NCBI GenBank assembly: GCA_025751475.1
Contig: JAOWLD010000001.1
Location: 806,001 to 870,000, forward strand
From: Rhodobacteraceae bacterium XHP0102
GTDB lineage: Bacteria; Pseudomonadota; Alphaproteobacteria; Rhodobacterales; Rhodobacteraceae
Length of the DNA: 64,000 bases
Reading direction: 5' to 3'
Both the position numbers and the translations under genes were made by a program. Positions 55,892 to 64,000 of the stretch are shown piece after piece. Below the pieces are notes generated by a model. That model made no database searches. It was not told where the DNA came from and was given only the letters and a program-made list of their open reading frames with translations. Positions within the stretch are counted from its first letter, which is position 1. Every line of letters starts with the position of its first letter.

Positions 55892-57366
55892 GGGCGATGG
55901 AGGCCCTACTGGCCCATGCGGCCCAAACCGCGGCACTCGAGCAGGTCGCGGGGCGGCTGCACTGGGATCAAGAGACCATGATGCCCAAAGGGGCCGCCGC
56001 GCAACGGGCCGAGGAAATCGCGGCGATGGAGGCGATGTTGCACGCGCGGCGCACCGATCCTGCCCTTGCTGAAATGTTGGAAAAAGCCAAGCCAGAAGGC
56101 GCGGTGGAGGCGGCATCATTGCGGCTTATTTCCCGCGATTACGCGCGCGCCACGAAAATTCCCGCCGCATTGGCCACCGAAATGGCCCGCACGGCGTCAC
56201 TGGCGCATGGGGTATGGGCCAAGGCCCGAGCCGAGCAGGACGTTGCGGGGTTTTTGCCTGTTTTGGACAAGCTTATCGCTCTGCGCCGCGAGGAGGCCGC
56301 CTGCCTGTCTGGCGAAACCCGCGGACCCGCGCTTTATGATGCGCTGCTGAATGATTACGAACCCGATATGCGCGCCTGCGATCTGGCCGCGCTCTTTGCC
56401 GCGATGCGCCCGCGTTTGGTGGCCCTGCGGGCCGCGATCCTTGAGCGCCCTGCGCCCCCCGCAATAACGGGTGATTTTGACGAGGCCGCGCAATTGCGCC
56501 TCACGCGCGAGATTGCCGTGGCCTTTGGCTATGACCTCGACAAGGGACGCATTGATCTGGCGGTGCATCCGTTTTCTTCTGGTTCAGGCTGCGACAGCCG
56601 CATCACCACCCGCGTGGCGCGCGATGATCCGTTCAACGCGCTATATTCCACCATCCATGAGGTGGGCCATGCCTGTTACGAGCAAAACATCGATCCGCGC
56701 CATCACTTGACCGCCTTGGGGCAGGGCGCCTCCATGGGGGTGCATGAAAGCCAAAGCCGAATATATGAAAACCAGCTGGGCCGTTCGTTGCCCTTTGTCA
56801 CATGGCTGCATGGCCAGATGACGGCGGCCTTTGGCCCGCTGTCCACGGACAGCCCCGCGGCGCTCTACGCGGCGATCAACCGTGTCGCAAAAGGCTATAT
56901 CCGCACCGAAGCCGATGAGGTGCAATATAATCTGCACATCATGCTGCGCTTTGATCTGGAGCAGGCCTTGATCAGCGGTGATCTGGCTGTCGCGGATCTG
57001 GAGGCCGCATGGAATGATCGCTTCCTGGCCGATTTTGGCTTTGCCGTGGATCGCCCCAGCAACGGGATGTTGCAGGATGTGCATTGGTCGGCGGGGCTGT
57101 TTGGCTATTTCCCGACCTATGCGCTTGGCAATGTTTATGCGGGCTGCCTGATGCAGGCGCTGCGCCATGATTTGCCCGATTTGGATCAGGGTTTAGTCCA
57201 AGGTGATTTGCGCGCCCCGACCGCGTGGCTGCGCGAAAACCTGCAACAATTCGGCCGCCTCAAGCCCCCCCGTCAGGTGATCGAGGATGCCATTGGCGGC
57301 CCCGTCACGCCCGAGCCTTTGCTCAGCTATCTAGAGACGAAATTCGCGGCGCTCTATGATCTCTAG
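55888..57366 (+). CDS. M32-family metallocarboxypeptidase
   Basis: Cytoplasmic zinc carboxypeptidase that trims C-terminal residues from peptides. The 492-residue product has the HEXXH site in STIHEVGHACYEQN near 255-268, followed by GVHESQSRIYEN with the third ligand Glu, typical of Carboxypeptidase Taq/M32. The start ATG overlaps the ctaA stop; longer frames run inside ctaA and are rejected. Confidence 0.93.
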   Translation: MRAMEALLAHAAQTAALEQVAGRLHWDQETMMPKGAAAQRAEEIAAMEAMLHARRTDPALAEMLEKAKPEGAVEAASLRLISRDYARATKIPAALATEMARTASLAHGVWAKARAEQDVAGFLPVLDKLIALRREEAACLSGETRGPALYDALLNDYEPDMRACDLAALFAAMRPRLVALRAAILERPAPPAITGDFDEAAQLRLTREIAVAFGYDLDKGRIDLAVHPFSSGSGCDSRITTRVARDDPFNALYSTIHEVGHACYEQNIDPRHHLTALGQGASMGVHESQSRIYENQLGRSLPFVTWLHGQMTAAFGPLSTDSPAALYAAINRVAKGYIRTEADEVQYNLHIMLRFDLEQALISGDLAVADLEAAWNDRFLADFGFAVDRPSNGMLQDVHWSAGLFGYFPTYALGNVYAGCLMQALRHDLPDLDQGLVQGDLRAPTAWLRENLQQFGRLKPPRQVIEDAIGGPVTPEPLLSYLETKFAALYDL

Positions 57367-57446
57367 GGTGTGATGGGCAATCTGCCCCTTTTTCTTCGCG
57401 CAACCAGTCGCTAATCTCGCCAGCATCAAGGTGAGGATGCGTGATT

Positions 57447-58862
57447 ATGGCGAAAATTATTGATCTTCCGCGCAATGAGGCGGGCATTGAGGCGGCATTG
57501 GCCGAACTTGGGCCACGGTTTGGCACAAGGTTTAACACGGGTCAGGCCTTGCGCGCACAGCACGGTCATACCACAACATGGCTGCGCAATCAGGCCCCTG
57601 ATGCGGTGATATTTGTGCATTCGACCGAAGAGGTGCAGGAAATCGTGCGCGCCTGTTCGCGCCATCGTGTGCCTGTGATCGCCTTTGGGGCAGGCTCGTC
57701 ACTGGAGGGGCATTTGAATGCCTCAGCGGGCGGAATTTCCATTGATTTCAGCCAGATGAACCGCATTTTGAAGGTCAATGCTGAGGATATGGATGTGGTG
57801 ATCGAACCTGGCGTGACGCGCAAAGCGCTGAACAGCCATTTGCGCGATACGGGGCTTTTCTTCCCCGTGGACCCAGGCGCCGATGCCACGCTGGGGGGGA
57901 TGGCGGCCACGGGGGCCAGTGGCACCAACGCCGTGCGCTATGGCACGATGAAGGAGAATATCCTTGGGCTAAAGGCAGTGCTGCCTTCGGGCGAGGTGAT
58001 CAAGACCGCCGCGCGGGCGCGCAAAACATCGGCGGGTTATGATTTGACCCATTTGATGGTCGGCTCTGAGGGGACGTTGGGGTTGATCACCGAATTGACC
58101 CTGCGGTTGCGCGGTATCCCTGCCGCGATTTCAGCGGCAACCTGTTCTTTCGAGACGGTCGAAGCGGCCTGCCAATGCGTGATTGCGACCATCCAATATG
58201 GCCTGCCTGTGGCGCGGATCGAGTTGGTCGATGCGCTTATGGTGGGGGCGGTCAATCGCTACGCCAAACTGAATTTGCCTGAGACGCCACTTTTGCTGTT
58301 GGAATTTCATGGCACAGAGACGGGCGTTTCCGAGGATGCCGCCACATTTGGCGAGATTGCAGCGGAGTTTGGTGGCACGGGCTTTGCCGCCACGACCCGC
58401 GAAGAGGAGCGCAACAAATTATGGCAAGCGCGCCATGATGCCTATTGGGCAGGTCTCGCCCTGCGGCCTGGGGCCAAGGGCATTTCCACCGATATTTGCG
58501 TGCCCGTCAGCCGCTTGGCTGAGGCGCTGACCCGCGCCGAGGCGCGCGCCGCAGAACTGAACATGATCGCGCCTGTGGTCGGCCATGTGGGGGATGGGAA
58601 TTTCCACGTGTTGATGTTGATCGACACCGACAATCCCGCCGAAATTGAATTGGCGGAGGCCTATGTGGCTTGGCTCAATGAAATGGCCATCGAGATGGAG
58701 GGCACCTGCACAGGCGAACATGGGATTGGGCAGGGCAAGGCGGCCTATCTGGTGCGCGAATTGGGGCCAGAGGCGATGGATGTCATGGCCACAATCAAGC
58801 GCGGAATTGATCCGCAAAATATCTTTAATCCTGGTAAGATGGGATTGCCCAATTATGGCTGA
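57447..58862 (+). CDS. FAD-linked D-lactate dehydrogenase/glycolate oxidase-type protein
   Basis: A 471-residue flavoprotein of the DLD/GlcD type. FAD-binding block PVIAFGAGSSLEGH and PGADATLGGMAATGASG, then the C-terminal oxidase domain with VVGHVGDGNFHV and GEHGIGQGKAAYL, the substrate/metal motif. It probably oxidises D-lactate (or glycolate) to pyruvate and passes electrons to a quinone or cytochrome. I start at the ATG after AAGGTGAGG; a GTG two codons upstream is possible. The transporter gene overlaps its 3' end by 8 bp. Confidence 0.9.
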   Translation: MAKIIDLPRNEAGIEAALAELGPRFGTRFNTGQALRAQHGHTTTWLRNQAPDAVIFVHSTEEVQEIVRACSRHRVPVIAFGAGSSLEGHLNASAGGISIDFSQMNRILKVNAEDMDVVIEPGVTRKALNSHLRDTGLFFPVDPGADATLGGMAATGASGTNAVRYGTMKENILGLKAVLPSGEVIKTAARARKTSAGYDLTHLMVGSEGTLGLITELTLRLRGIPAAISAATCSFETVEAACQCVIATIQYGLPVARIELVDALMVGAVNRYAKLNLPETPLLLLEFHGTETGVSEDAATFGEIAAEFGGTGFAATTREEERNKLWQARHDAYWAGLALRPGAKGISTDICVPVSRLAEALTRAEARAAELNMIAPVVGHVGDGNFHVLMLIDTDNPAEIELAEAYVAWLNEMAIEMEGTCTGEHGIGQGKAAYLVRELGPEAMDVMATIKRGIDPQNIFNPGKMGLPNYG

Positions 58863-59580
58863 ACACAGACCAAACACCCATAATGTCCCATCCGCCCATG
58901 AGGAGCCACATTTGTCGCAACGCGCAGGCTGGCTGCGCGCGGCGGTGATGGGGGCCAATGATGGGATCTTGTCCACCGCCTCGCTGATTGTGGGCGTGGC
59001 AGCGGGCGGCGCGGATCAGGGCACGATCCTGTTGTCGGGCGTGGCGGGCATGGTGGCGGGTGCGATGTCGATGGCGGCAGGCGAATATGTTTCGGTTTCC
59101 AGCCAAGCCGATGTGGAGCGCGCCGATGTCGAGCGGGAGCGGCGCGAATTGAAGCTGAACCCCGAAGGTGAATTGGCAGAACTGGCGGCAATCTATCGCC
59201 ATCGTGGCCTGTCCGAAAAATTGGCCGATGAGGTTGCCCGCGAATTGACCCGCAAAGATGCGCTTGGCGCGCATTTGCGCGATGAGATCGGTTTGACCGA
59301 CCTCTCCCCGCCCAAACCCGTGCAGGCGGGGCTTGTCTCGGCGGGCACTTTTGCGGCGGGGGCCATGGTGCCTTTGGCGATGGGGGCATTGGCCCCGATG
59401 GATCAGGTCGCAATCTGGGTGGGGGTTGCGACATTGGCCGCGCTTGGCGCGCTTGGCGCGCTTGGCGCACAGGCAGGCGGCGCCCCCAGAGGGCGCGCCG
59501 CATTCCGTGTCATGTTCTGGGGTGTGTTGGCGATGGTGGCCACATCCCTGATCGGGCGTTTGGTGGGAATGTCGATTTAG
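58855..59580 (+). CDS. VIT1/CCC1-family iron/manganese transporter
   Basis: A 241-residue membrane protein with the VIT family motifs GANDGILS near 33-40 and GEYVSVSSQADVERAD near 76-91, about five helices and a cytoplasmic charged region (about 85-150). VIT/CCC1 proteins move Fe2+ or Mn2+ out of the cytoplasm. The start lies within the end of the dehydrogenase gene. The last helices contain an ALGALGALG repeat encoded by three 9-bp copies. The stop overlaps the putA stop by four bases. Confidence 0.88.
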   Translation: MAEHRPNTHNVPSAHEEPHLSQRAGWLRAAVMGANDGILSTASLIVGVAAGGADQGTILLSGVAGMVAGAMSMAAGEYVSVSSQADVERADVERERRELKLNPEGELAELAAIYRHRGLSEKLADEVARELTRKDALGAHLRDEIGLTDLSPPKPVQAGLVSAGTFAAGAMVPLAMGALAPMDQVAIWVGVATLAALGALGALGAQAGGAPRGRAAFRVMFWGVLAMVATSLIGRLVGMSI

Positions 59581-62500
59581 ATTTCCCCCGCCGCCGCCAG
59601 AAGCCGTGCATTTCCGCCCGCTGCGGTGGTGTCGATGCAGATATGCCGCTCAAGGATCAGGCGCGGTTTGGGATCACGCTCGCAGATCAGCGGGATCAAG
59701 GCCCCCTCACGCGCGGCCAAAGCGGCGCGATAGGGGCGCGCGTCTTCGGGTGCGGCCCATAGGATCACGGCCTCGAACCCTGACAGCTTGGTCAAAACCT
59801 CGGGTGGCAAGCGGCCCTCAACCCCGTTCATCCCAACACCTGGCGCAATGGCAAGCGCGGTGCACCCTGCCTCCTGCGCGGCTTGCGCCTGTAGCATCGC
59901 CGCTTCGGCGCTTGGACCAAGGCAGAGAACCCGCCCGCGCGGATAGGATGACAATAGGTTTGATTCCCCCGTGGGGCCGGCCATTTCCACTTGGCTGATC
60001 GGGCTGTCGGCAGGCGCAGAAAGCGCGGCCAAGGCGCGGGTCACGTCACTGACATTGCACAGGGCGGTGTCGCTTATACAGGCCTCTGTCACGCTTGGCG
60101 TGGCGGTGAAACGCGGCAGGTAATTTGGTCCGCCCGCCTTTGGCCCTGTGCCCGATAGACCCTCGCCCCCAAAGGGCTGGCTTCCAACAATCGCCCCAAT
60201 CTGGTTGCGGTTGATATAGAGGTTGCCCACCTTGATCTGGCTGGCCACGGTTTCGATGCGGTCATCAATGCGGCTGTGCATCCCGAATGTCAGGCCATAG
60301 CCCTTGGCATTCACATCTGCGATCACGCGATGCAGATCGCGGGCTTTGTAGGTGCAGACGTGCAGCACAGGACCAAAGACCTCGCGCTGAAGATCCGCGA
60401 TCCCGCCTGGCAGCGAGATCAGCGCGGGCCCCACATAATGGCCCTGCTTCGGCGGTGTGATCTGTTTGATCAGCCGCCCCGCATGGCGGGCGTGTTGGAC
60501 ATAATCATTGATCTCTGCGGCGGCACGGGCCGAAATCACAGGCGCGACATCGCAAGATAGCGCCCAAGGATGGCTCATGGACAACTCATCCATCGCCCCT
60601 TGCAGCATATGCAGCAGCCCCTCGGCGATATCCTCTTGGAGATATAGCAAACGCAGGGCAGAACAGCGTTGTCCCGCCGATTGAAAGGCAGAGGCGACAA
60701 TGTCGCGCACCGCTTGCTCGGGCAGGGCGGTGCTGTCCACGATCATGGCGTTCAGCCCGCCCGTCTCCGCGATCAGCGGTGCTGAGGGGTCCAGATGTTT
60801 GGCCATGGAGCGATGGATCGCTTGGGCCGTTGCGGTTGATCCTGTAAAGCAGACCCCTGCCACCCGCGCATCGCTGACAAGGGCCGCGCCCACCTTGGCG
60901 CCTTGACCAGGCAGGAATTGCAAGGCGCTGCGTGGCACCCCTGCTTCGTGCAGCAATTCCACGGCGCGCGCGCCGATTAATGTGGTTGTCTCTGCGGGTT
61001 TTGCCAACACGCCATTTCCCGCTGCCAGCGCGGCGGCAATCTGGCCCGTAAAAATTGCCAAGGGGAAGTTCCATGGGCTGATGCAGGTAAACACCCCGCG
61101 TGCGGGCAGCTGCAAATGCGGGGCATGGGCCGCGTAATAGCGCAGGAAATCCACCGCCTCGCGCAATTCGGCCACGGCATCGGCAGGGCTTTTGCCTGCC
61201 TCGCGCGCCAGAAGCGCAAATAATTCAGCATGATGCGCCTCGTATAGATCGGCGGCCCGCTCCAGACAGGCGCGCCGCTCCTCGGCGGATATGTCCCAAA
61301 TCCCCGCGGATTGCAGCGCGGCTTCAAGATCATGCGCTGCCGCCTCGGTGACGGTTCCCACGATATCCTTGGGGTCTGCGGGGCAGGTTTGATGGATGCG
61401 CGCGGCACCTGTGGCGGGCTTGGCCAAGATCGGCCCCGCCGTCCATTGATGGTTGCGAAACGGCGCGCGTGCGGCATCAAGCGCGGCCAACTCCAACGGG
61501 TCGGTCAGGTCAAAGCCGCGCGAATTGGCGCGTTCTGGCGCGAAGAGCGCGCTTGGATGGCGCACGGCCAGATTTGGCCCCGCACCGTCCAGTTTTTCAA
61601 AGGGACAGGCCGCCACCACATCGGGCGGCGTGTTCTCATCCATGATTTGATTCACAAATGAGGAGTTCGCACCATTTTCCAACAGGCGCCGCACCAGATA
61701 GGCCAGCAGATCGCGATGCGCCCCCACCGGGGCATAGATGCGGCAGCGCGTGGCGTTGCCCTTAAGCACCAGATCATGCAGCGCCTCGCCCATGCCGTGC
61801 AGGCGTTGGAATTCAAACGCGGTCGGATCGCTGGACATCTCGATAATGGCTGCGACCGAATGGGCATTATGGGTGGCGAATTGGGGATAGATGCGATCGG
61901 TTAAACCAAGCAGCTTTTTGGCCAAACACAGATAGGCCACATCGGTGGCGGATTTGCGGGTGTAGACGGGAAAACCCGACAGCCCCTCAACCTGTGCAAG
62001 CTTGATTTCAGTGTCCCAATAGGCCCCTTTGACAAGCCGCAGCATGATCTTGCGATCCAGCCGTGTGGCCAGCGCGTAAAGCCAGTCGATCACCGCGCCC
62101 GCGCGCAGGCCATAGCCTTGCACAACAACGCCAAACCCATCCCAGCCTGACAGGCGGGGATCGGCCAAGACTGTCTCGATCACATCAAGCGAAAGATCAA
62201 GGCGATTGGCCTCCTCCGCGTCAATGTTCAGCCCCATACCCGCTGCGCGCGCATCCAGCGCCAACTCCAGAACACGCGGCACCAGCTCATTCATGACACG
62301 CTCTTTTTGTGCCACCTCATAGCGCGGGTGCAGCGCCGATAATTTTATCGAAATGCCAGGATTGTTGCGCATATCCGCGGCTGTGCAGCGCGGGGTGATC
62401 TGTGCAATGGCGTTTTTATAAGAGGCAAAAAACGCATCCGCATCCGCCATGGTCATCGCCGCTTCCCCTAGCATATCGTAGGAGTAGCTATAGCCTTTCG

Positions 62501-63059
62501 CCTCTTGTTTGGCGGCGCGGGTCATCGCCTCGGGCATGGTTTGCCCCAATACGAATTGCCGCCCCATCTCGCGCATGGCGCGTGCCACGGCGGTGCGGAT
62601 CACGGGCTCCCCCAAACGGCGCAGCGCGCCACGCAAGACGCGATCCATGCCCTCGCCATCTTGCAGGACACGCCCCGTCAACATCAGCGCCCAAGTGGAG
62701 GCATTGACCAGCGAGGAGGAGGATTTTCCCAAATGCTCGCCCCATGCAGAAGGCGCGATTTTATCCTCGATCAGCGCGTCAATTGTGGTTGCATCGGGCA
62801 CGCGCAACAGCGCCTCCGCCAAACACATCAGCGCCACACCTTCACGGGTGGACAGCCCATATTCGGCCAGAAAAACCTCCATCAGCCCCGAAGCTGCATC
62901 TTCACGAATGCTTTGGACCAAACGTGTGGCGCGGGTTTTGGCCGCCGTGCGGGTGGGGTGATCTGGACCATAGGCCGTGATCAAACGGTCAAGAATGGCG
63001 GCTTCATCAGCCAAATGATCCTGACGGATCGCATCGCGCAGCACGGATAGGTCTTTCAT
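59577..63059 (-). CDS. putA: Bifunctional proline dehydrogenase/1-pyrroline-5-carboxylate dehydrogenase
   Basis: Converts proline to glutamate in two steps within one 1160-residue membrane-associated flavoenzyme. The proline dehydrogenase domain is about 90-440 and the aldehyde dehydrogenase domain about 490-990, with catalytic Cys799 in AGQRCSALRL and the ETGGLNAMIV block. A C-terminal extra domain (about 1000-1160) is present, as in long type-B PutA. There is no N-terminal ribbon-helix-helix DNA-binding domain, so it cannot autoregulate; the adjacent Lrp-type regulator takes that role. Confidence 0.95.
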   Translation of the reverse strand: MKDLSVLRDAIRQDHLADEAAILDRLITAYGPDHPTRTAAKTRATRLVQSIREDAASGLMEVFLAEYGLSTREGVALMCLAEALLRVPDATTIDALIEDKIAPSAWGEHLGKSSSSLVNASTWALMLTGRVLQDGEGMDRVLRGALRRLGEPVIRTAVARAMREMGRQFVLGQTMPEAMTRAAKQEAKGYSYSYDMLGEAAMTMADADAFFASYKNAIAQITPRCTAADMRNNPGISIKLSALHPRYEVAQKERVMNELVPRVLELALDARAAGMGLNIDAEEANRLDLSLDVIETVLADPRLSGWDGFGVVVQGYGLRAGAVIDWLYALATRLDRKIMLRLVKGAYWDTEIKLAQVEGLSGFPVYTRKSATDVAYLCLAKKLLGLTDRIYPQFATHNAHSVAAIIEMSSDPTAFEFQRLHGMGEALHDLVLKGNATRCRIYAPVGAHRDLLAYLVRRLLENGANSSFVNQIMDENTPPDVVAACPFEKLDGAGPNLAVRHPSALFAPERANSRGFDLTDPLELAALDAARAPFRNHQWTAGPILAKPATGAARIHQTCPADPKDIVGTVTEAAAHDLEAALQSAGIWDISAEERRACLERAADLYEAHHAELFALLAREAGKSPADAVAELREAVDFLRYYAAHAPHLQLPARGVFTCISPWNFPLAIFTGQIAAALAAGNGVLAKPAETTTLIGARAVELLHEAGVPRSALQFLPGQGAKVGAALVSDARVAGVCFTGSTATAQAIHRSMAKHLDPSAPLIAETGGLNAMIVDSTALPEQAVRDIVASAFQSAGQRCSALRLLYLQEDIAEGLLHMLQGAMDELSMSHPWALSCDVAPVISARAAAEINDYVQHARHAGRLIKQITPPKQGHYVGPALISLPGGIADLQREVFGPVLHVCTYKARDLHRVIADVNAKGYGLTFGMHSRIDDRIETVASQIKVGNLYINRNQIGAIVGSQPFGGEGLSGTGPKAGGPNYLPRFTATPSVTEACISDTALCNVSDVTRALAALSAPADSPISQVEMAGPTGESNLLSSYPRGRVLCLGPSAEAAMLQAQAAQEAGCTALAIAPGVGMNGVEGRLPPEVLTKLSGFEAVILWAAPEDARPYRAALAAREGALIPLICERDPKPRLILERHICIDTTAAGGNARLLAAAGEI

Positions 63060-63095
63060 GGTCGCACCAAATTGAAATGAAGATGCGGCATCATA

Positions 63096-63151
63096 GGAAA
63101 TAATCCGAAGGAAATCCGCCTTGACTTTGCGCCATGGCGGGAAAATAATCC
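63096..63151. promoter_or_regulatory. Repeated PutR operator candidates between putA and putR
   Basis: GGAAATAATCC (63096-63106) and GGAAAATAATCC (63140-63151) occur 44 bp apart, about four helical turns, in the 118-bp gap between the divergent putA and Lrp genes. AT-rich cores flanked by GG/CC resemble Lrp-type sites. The repeats are seen; binding is inferred. Confidence 0.5.
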
Positions 63152-63177
63152 TGATACCAGACAGTATCGGGGTGATC

Positions 63178-63651
63178 ATGGCATCAAAATTAACAGACCG
63201 CGGGCAAATTGATGGGTTTGACCTGAAGATTCTCAAGGAAGTGTCGGAAGATGGCCGCGTGTCCGTCACAGAATTGGCGGATCGGGTGGGATTGTCCAAA
63301 AGCCCAACCCAAGTGCGTCTGCGCAGGTTGGAGCAGGAAGGCTATATTCGCGGCTATCGTGCGGAACTGGACCCCGTGAAATTGGATCGCGAACACGTGG
63401 CCTTTGTGGAGGTGAAACTTTCCGATACGCGCGAGGCGGCCTTGGCGGCGTTCAACAAGGCCACCATCGGCGTGGCCGAGATCGAAGAATGCCATATGAT
63501 CGCGGGGGCTTTTGATTATCTGGTCAAGGTGCGCTGTCGCGATATGCGGGCCTATCGGCGGGTTTTGGGCGAGGTGCTGTCAAGCCTGCCGCATGTCGCG
63601 TCAACCTCGACCCATGTGTCGATGCAGGCGGTAAAAGATCGCGCGTTCTAA
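63178..63651 (+). CDS. putR: Lrp/AsnC-family regulator PutR
   Basis: A 157-residue Lrp-type regulator with an N-terminal winged helix (FDLKILKEVSEDGRVSVTEL, about 14-60) and a C-terminal ligand-binding RAM domain (about 75-150). Divergent position beside putA matches the Lrp-like putA activator known in Rhodobacter capsulatus and Agrobacterium, which responds to proline. I start at MASKLTDRGQ; the longer frame to 63121 overlaps the putative operators. The stop overlaps the end of the glucokinase gene. Confidence 0.92.
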   Translation: MASKLTDRGQIDGFDLKILKEVSEDGRVSVTELADRVGLSKSPTQVRLRRLEQEGYIRGYRAELDPVKLDREHVAFVEVKLSDTREAALAAFNKATIGVAEIEECHMIAGAFDYLVKVRCRDMRAYRRVLGEVLSSLPHVASTSTHVSMQAVKDRAF

Positions 63652-64000
63652 AGCGCCTTAAGCGCCTGTGCGCAGCCCGTCAGTGCCGCGAAATCATCCT
63701 CGACCACGCTGACGCCGAATTGCGCCATGAAGGGGCCGAAACGCCCCTTGTCGGCAAAAGCTTCGGCAAAACCAAACTGCAACAAATAAGGCGCAAGCGC
63801 ACGTGACACGCCGCCAATGAGATACACCCCGCCAAAGGGTAAATTCACCAAGGCCAAATCCCCCGCCACATTGCCCAAGACGCGGGTCACCAGCGCGGCG
63901 GTGGCGCGGGCCTGTGGGTCATCGGCCTTGAGTGCATCCATGATGGTTTGTGCAGGCTGCTCCACCCCGTGCAAAAAGGCATGGGCATGAGAGATGCCAC
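63648..64000 (-). CDS. glk: Glucokinase, C-terminal part (cut by window end)
   Basis: C-terminal end of a Glk-type glucokinase that phosphorylates glucose with ATP. The visible part (about 117 residues) contains the family block GGVYLIGGVSRALAPYLLQF and FADKGRFGPFMAQF, as at the E. coli Glk C-terminus. The N-terminus lies beyond the window. It converges with putR with a 4-bp overlap. Confidence 0.9.
   Translation of the reverse strand, partial: GISHAHAFLHGVEQPAQTIMDALKADDPQARATAALVTRVLGNVAGDLALVNLPFGGVYLIGGVSRALAPYLLQFGFAEAFADKGRFGPFMAQFGVSVVEDDFAALTGCAQALKAL

Noticed and set aside
63060-63299. N-terminal extension of putA that might hold a DNA-binding domain
   Set aside because: The extra residues overlap putR and the putative operators, show no ribbon-helix-helix pattern, and the normal short-N-terminus PutA starts at 63059.
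1-64000. Mobile elements, CRISPR arrays, toxin-antitoxin pairs, prophage or defence systems
   Set aside because: I looked for transposases, integrases, regularly spaced repeats and phage or restriction genes on both strands and saw none; all sizeable genes belong to core families.

Overview
This 64-kb window is a stretch of conserved chromosome from an alphaproteobacterium, almost certainly a Rhodobacteraceae (Roseobacter/Rhodobacter) relative. The evidence is the gene order ppiD-trpE-(yibQ-like)-trpGDC-moaC-moeA-lexA-comEC-gltX, a C4-pathway 5-aminolevulinate synthase of the Rhodobacter type, ChpT, ornithine-lipid genes, a class II DAHP synthase, an Lrp-type putR beside putA, and SOS boxes of the GTTC-N7-GTTC type. 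G+C is high and coding density is very high, with many ATGA overlaps. I see no tRNA, rRNA, insertion sequence, prophage, CRISPR array or obvious genomic island.

Layout. 1-13.3 kb (mostly minus strand): gltX (cut by the window edge), comEC, lexA with a triple GTTC operator, moeA, moaC, trpC, trpD, trpG, a divergent polysaccharide deacetylase on the opposite strand, trpE, a PpiD-like chaperone and ssb. 13.4-18.1 kb: a lytic transglycosylase, an orphan Rieske oxygenase with a small overlapping gene, then ilvN and ilvB preceded by a complete attenuator (promoter, 17-residue Val/Leu-rich leader peptide, competing hairpins and terminator). 18.1-23.2 kb: a 570-bp non-coding stretch and a TRAP transporter whose two membrane subunits are unusually large. 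23.2-29.8 kb: bpt, an RDD protein, a DUF2852 protein and a valine-catabolism operon (mmsA, 3-hydroxyisobutyryl-CoA hydrolase, mmsB) with a divergent LysR regulator. 29.8-36.9 kb: coaD, two tandem cyclophilins, an ABC-F ATPase, parE and hemA. 37-42.7 kb: a RodZ-like protein, ispG, speE/speD, a SLAC1-type channel and a YbaK-type deacylase.

42.7-64 kb: glnE, a GlxA-type regulator, class II DAHP synthase, a PAS protein, gmk, gamma-carbonic anhydrase, chpT facing a DUF3553 gene, olsB-olsA, a ThiE-like protein, trmJ, ctaA, an M32 carboxypeptidase, a D-lactate dehydrogenase-like oxidase, a VIT1-family transporter, putA with divergent putR, and the C-terminus of glucokinase (cut by the window edge).

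Amino-acid metabolism dominates (Trp, Ile/Leu/Val synthesis, aromatic entry step, valine and proline breakdown, spermidine), with housekeeping genes for SOS control, topoisomerase IV, haem, isoprenoids and CoA. I found no clearly new multi-gene system. The observations worth following are mainly regulatory: the ilv leader, a structured speD leader, several operator-like repeats, a terminator embedded in a neighbouring coding region, and the expanded TRAP permease.
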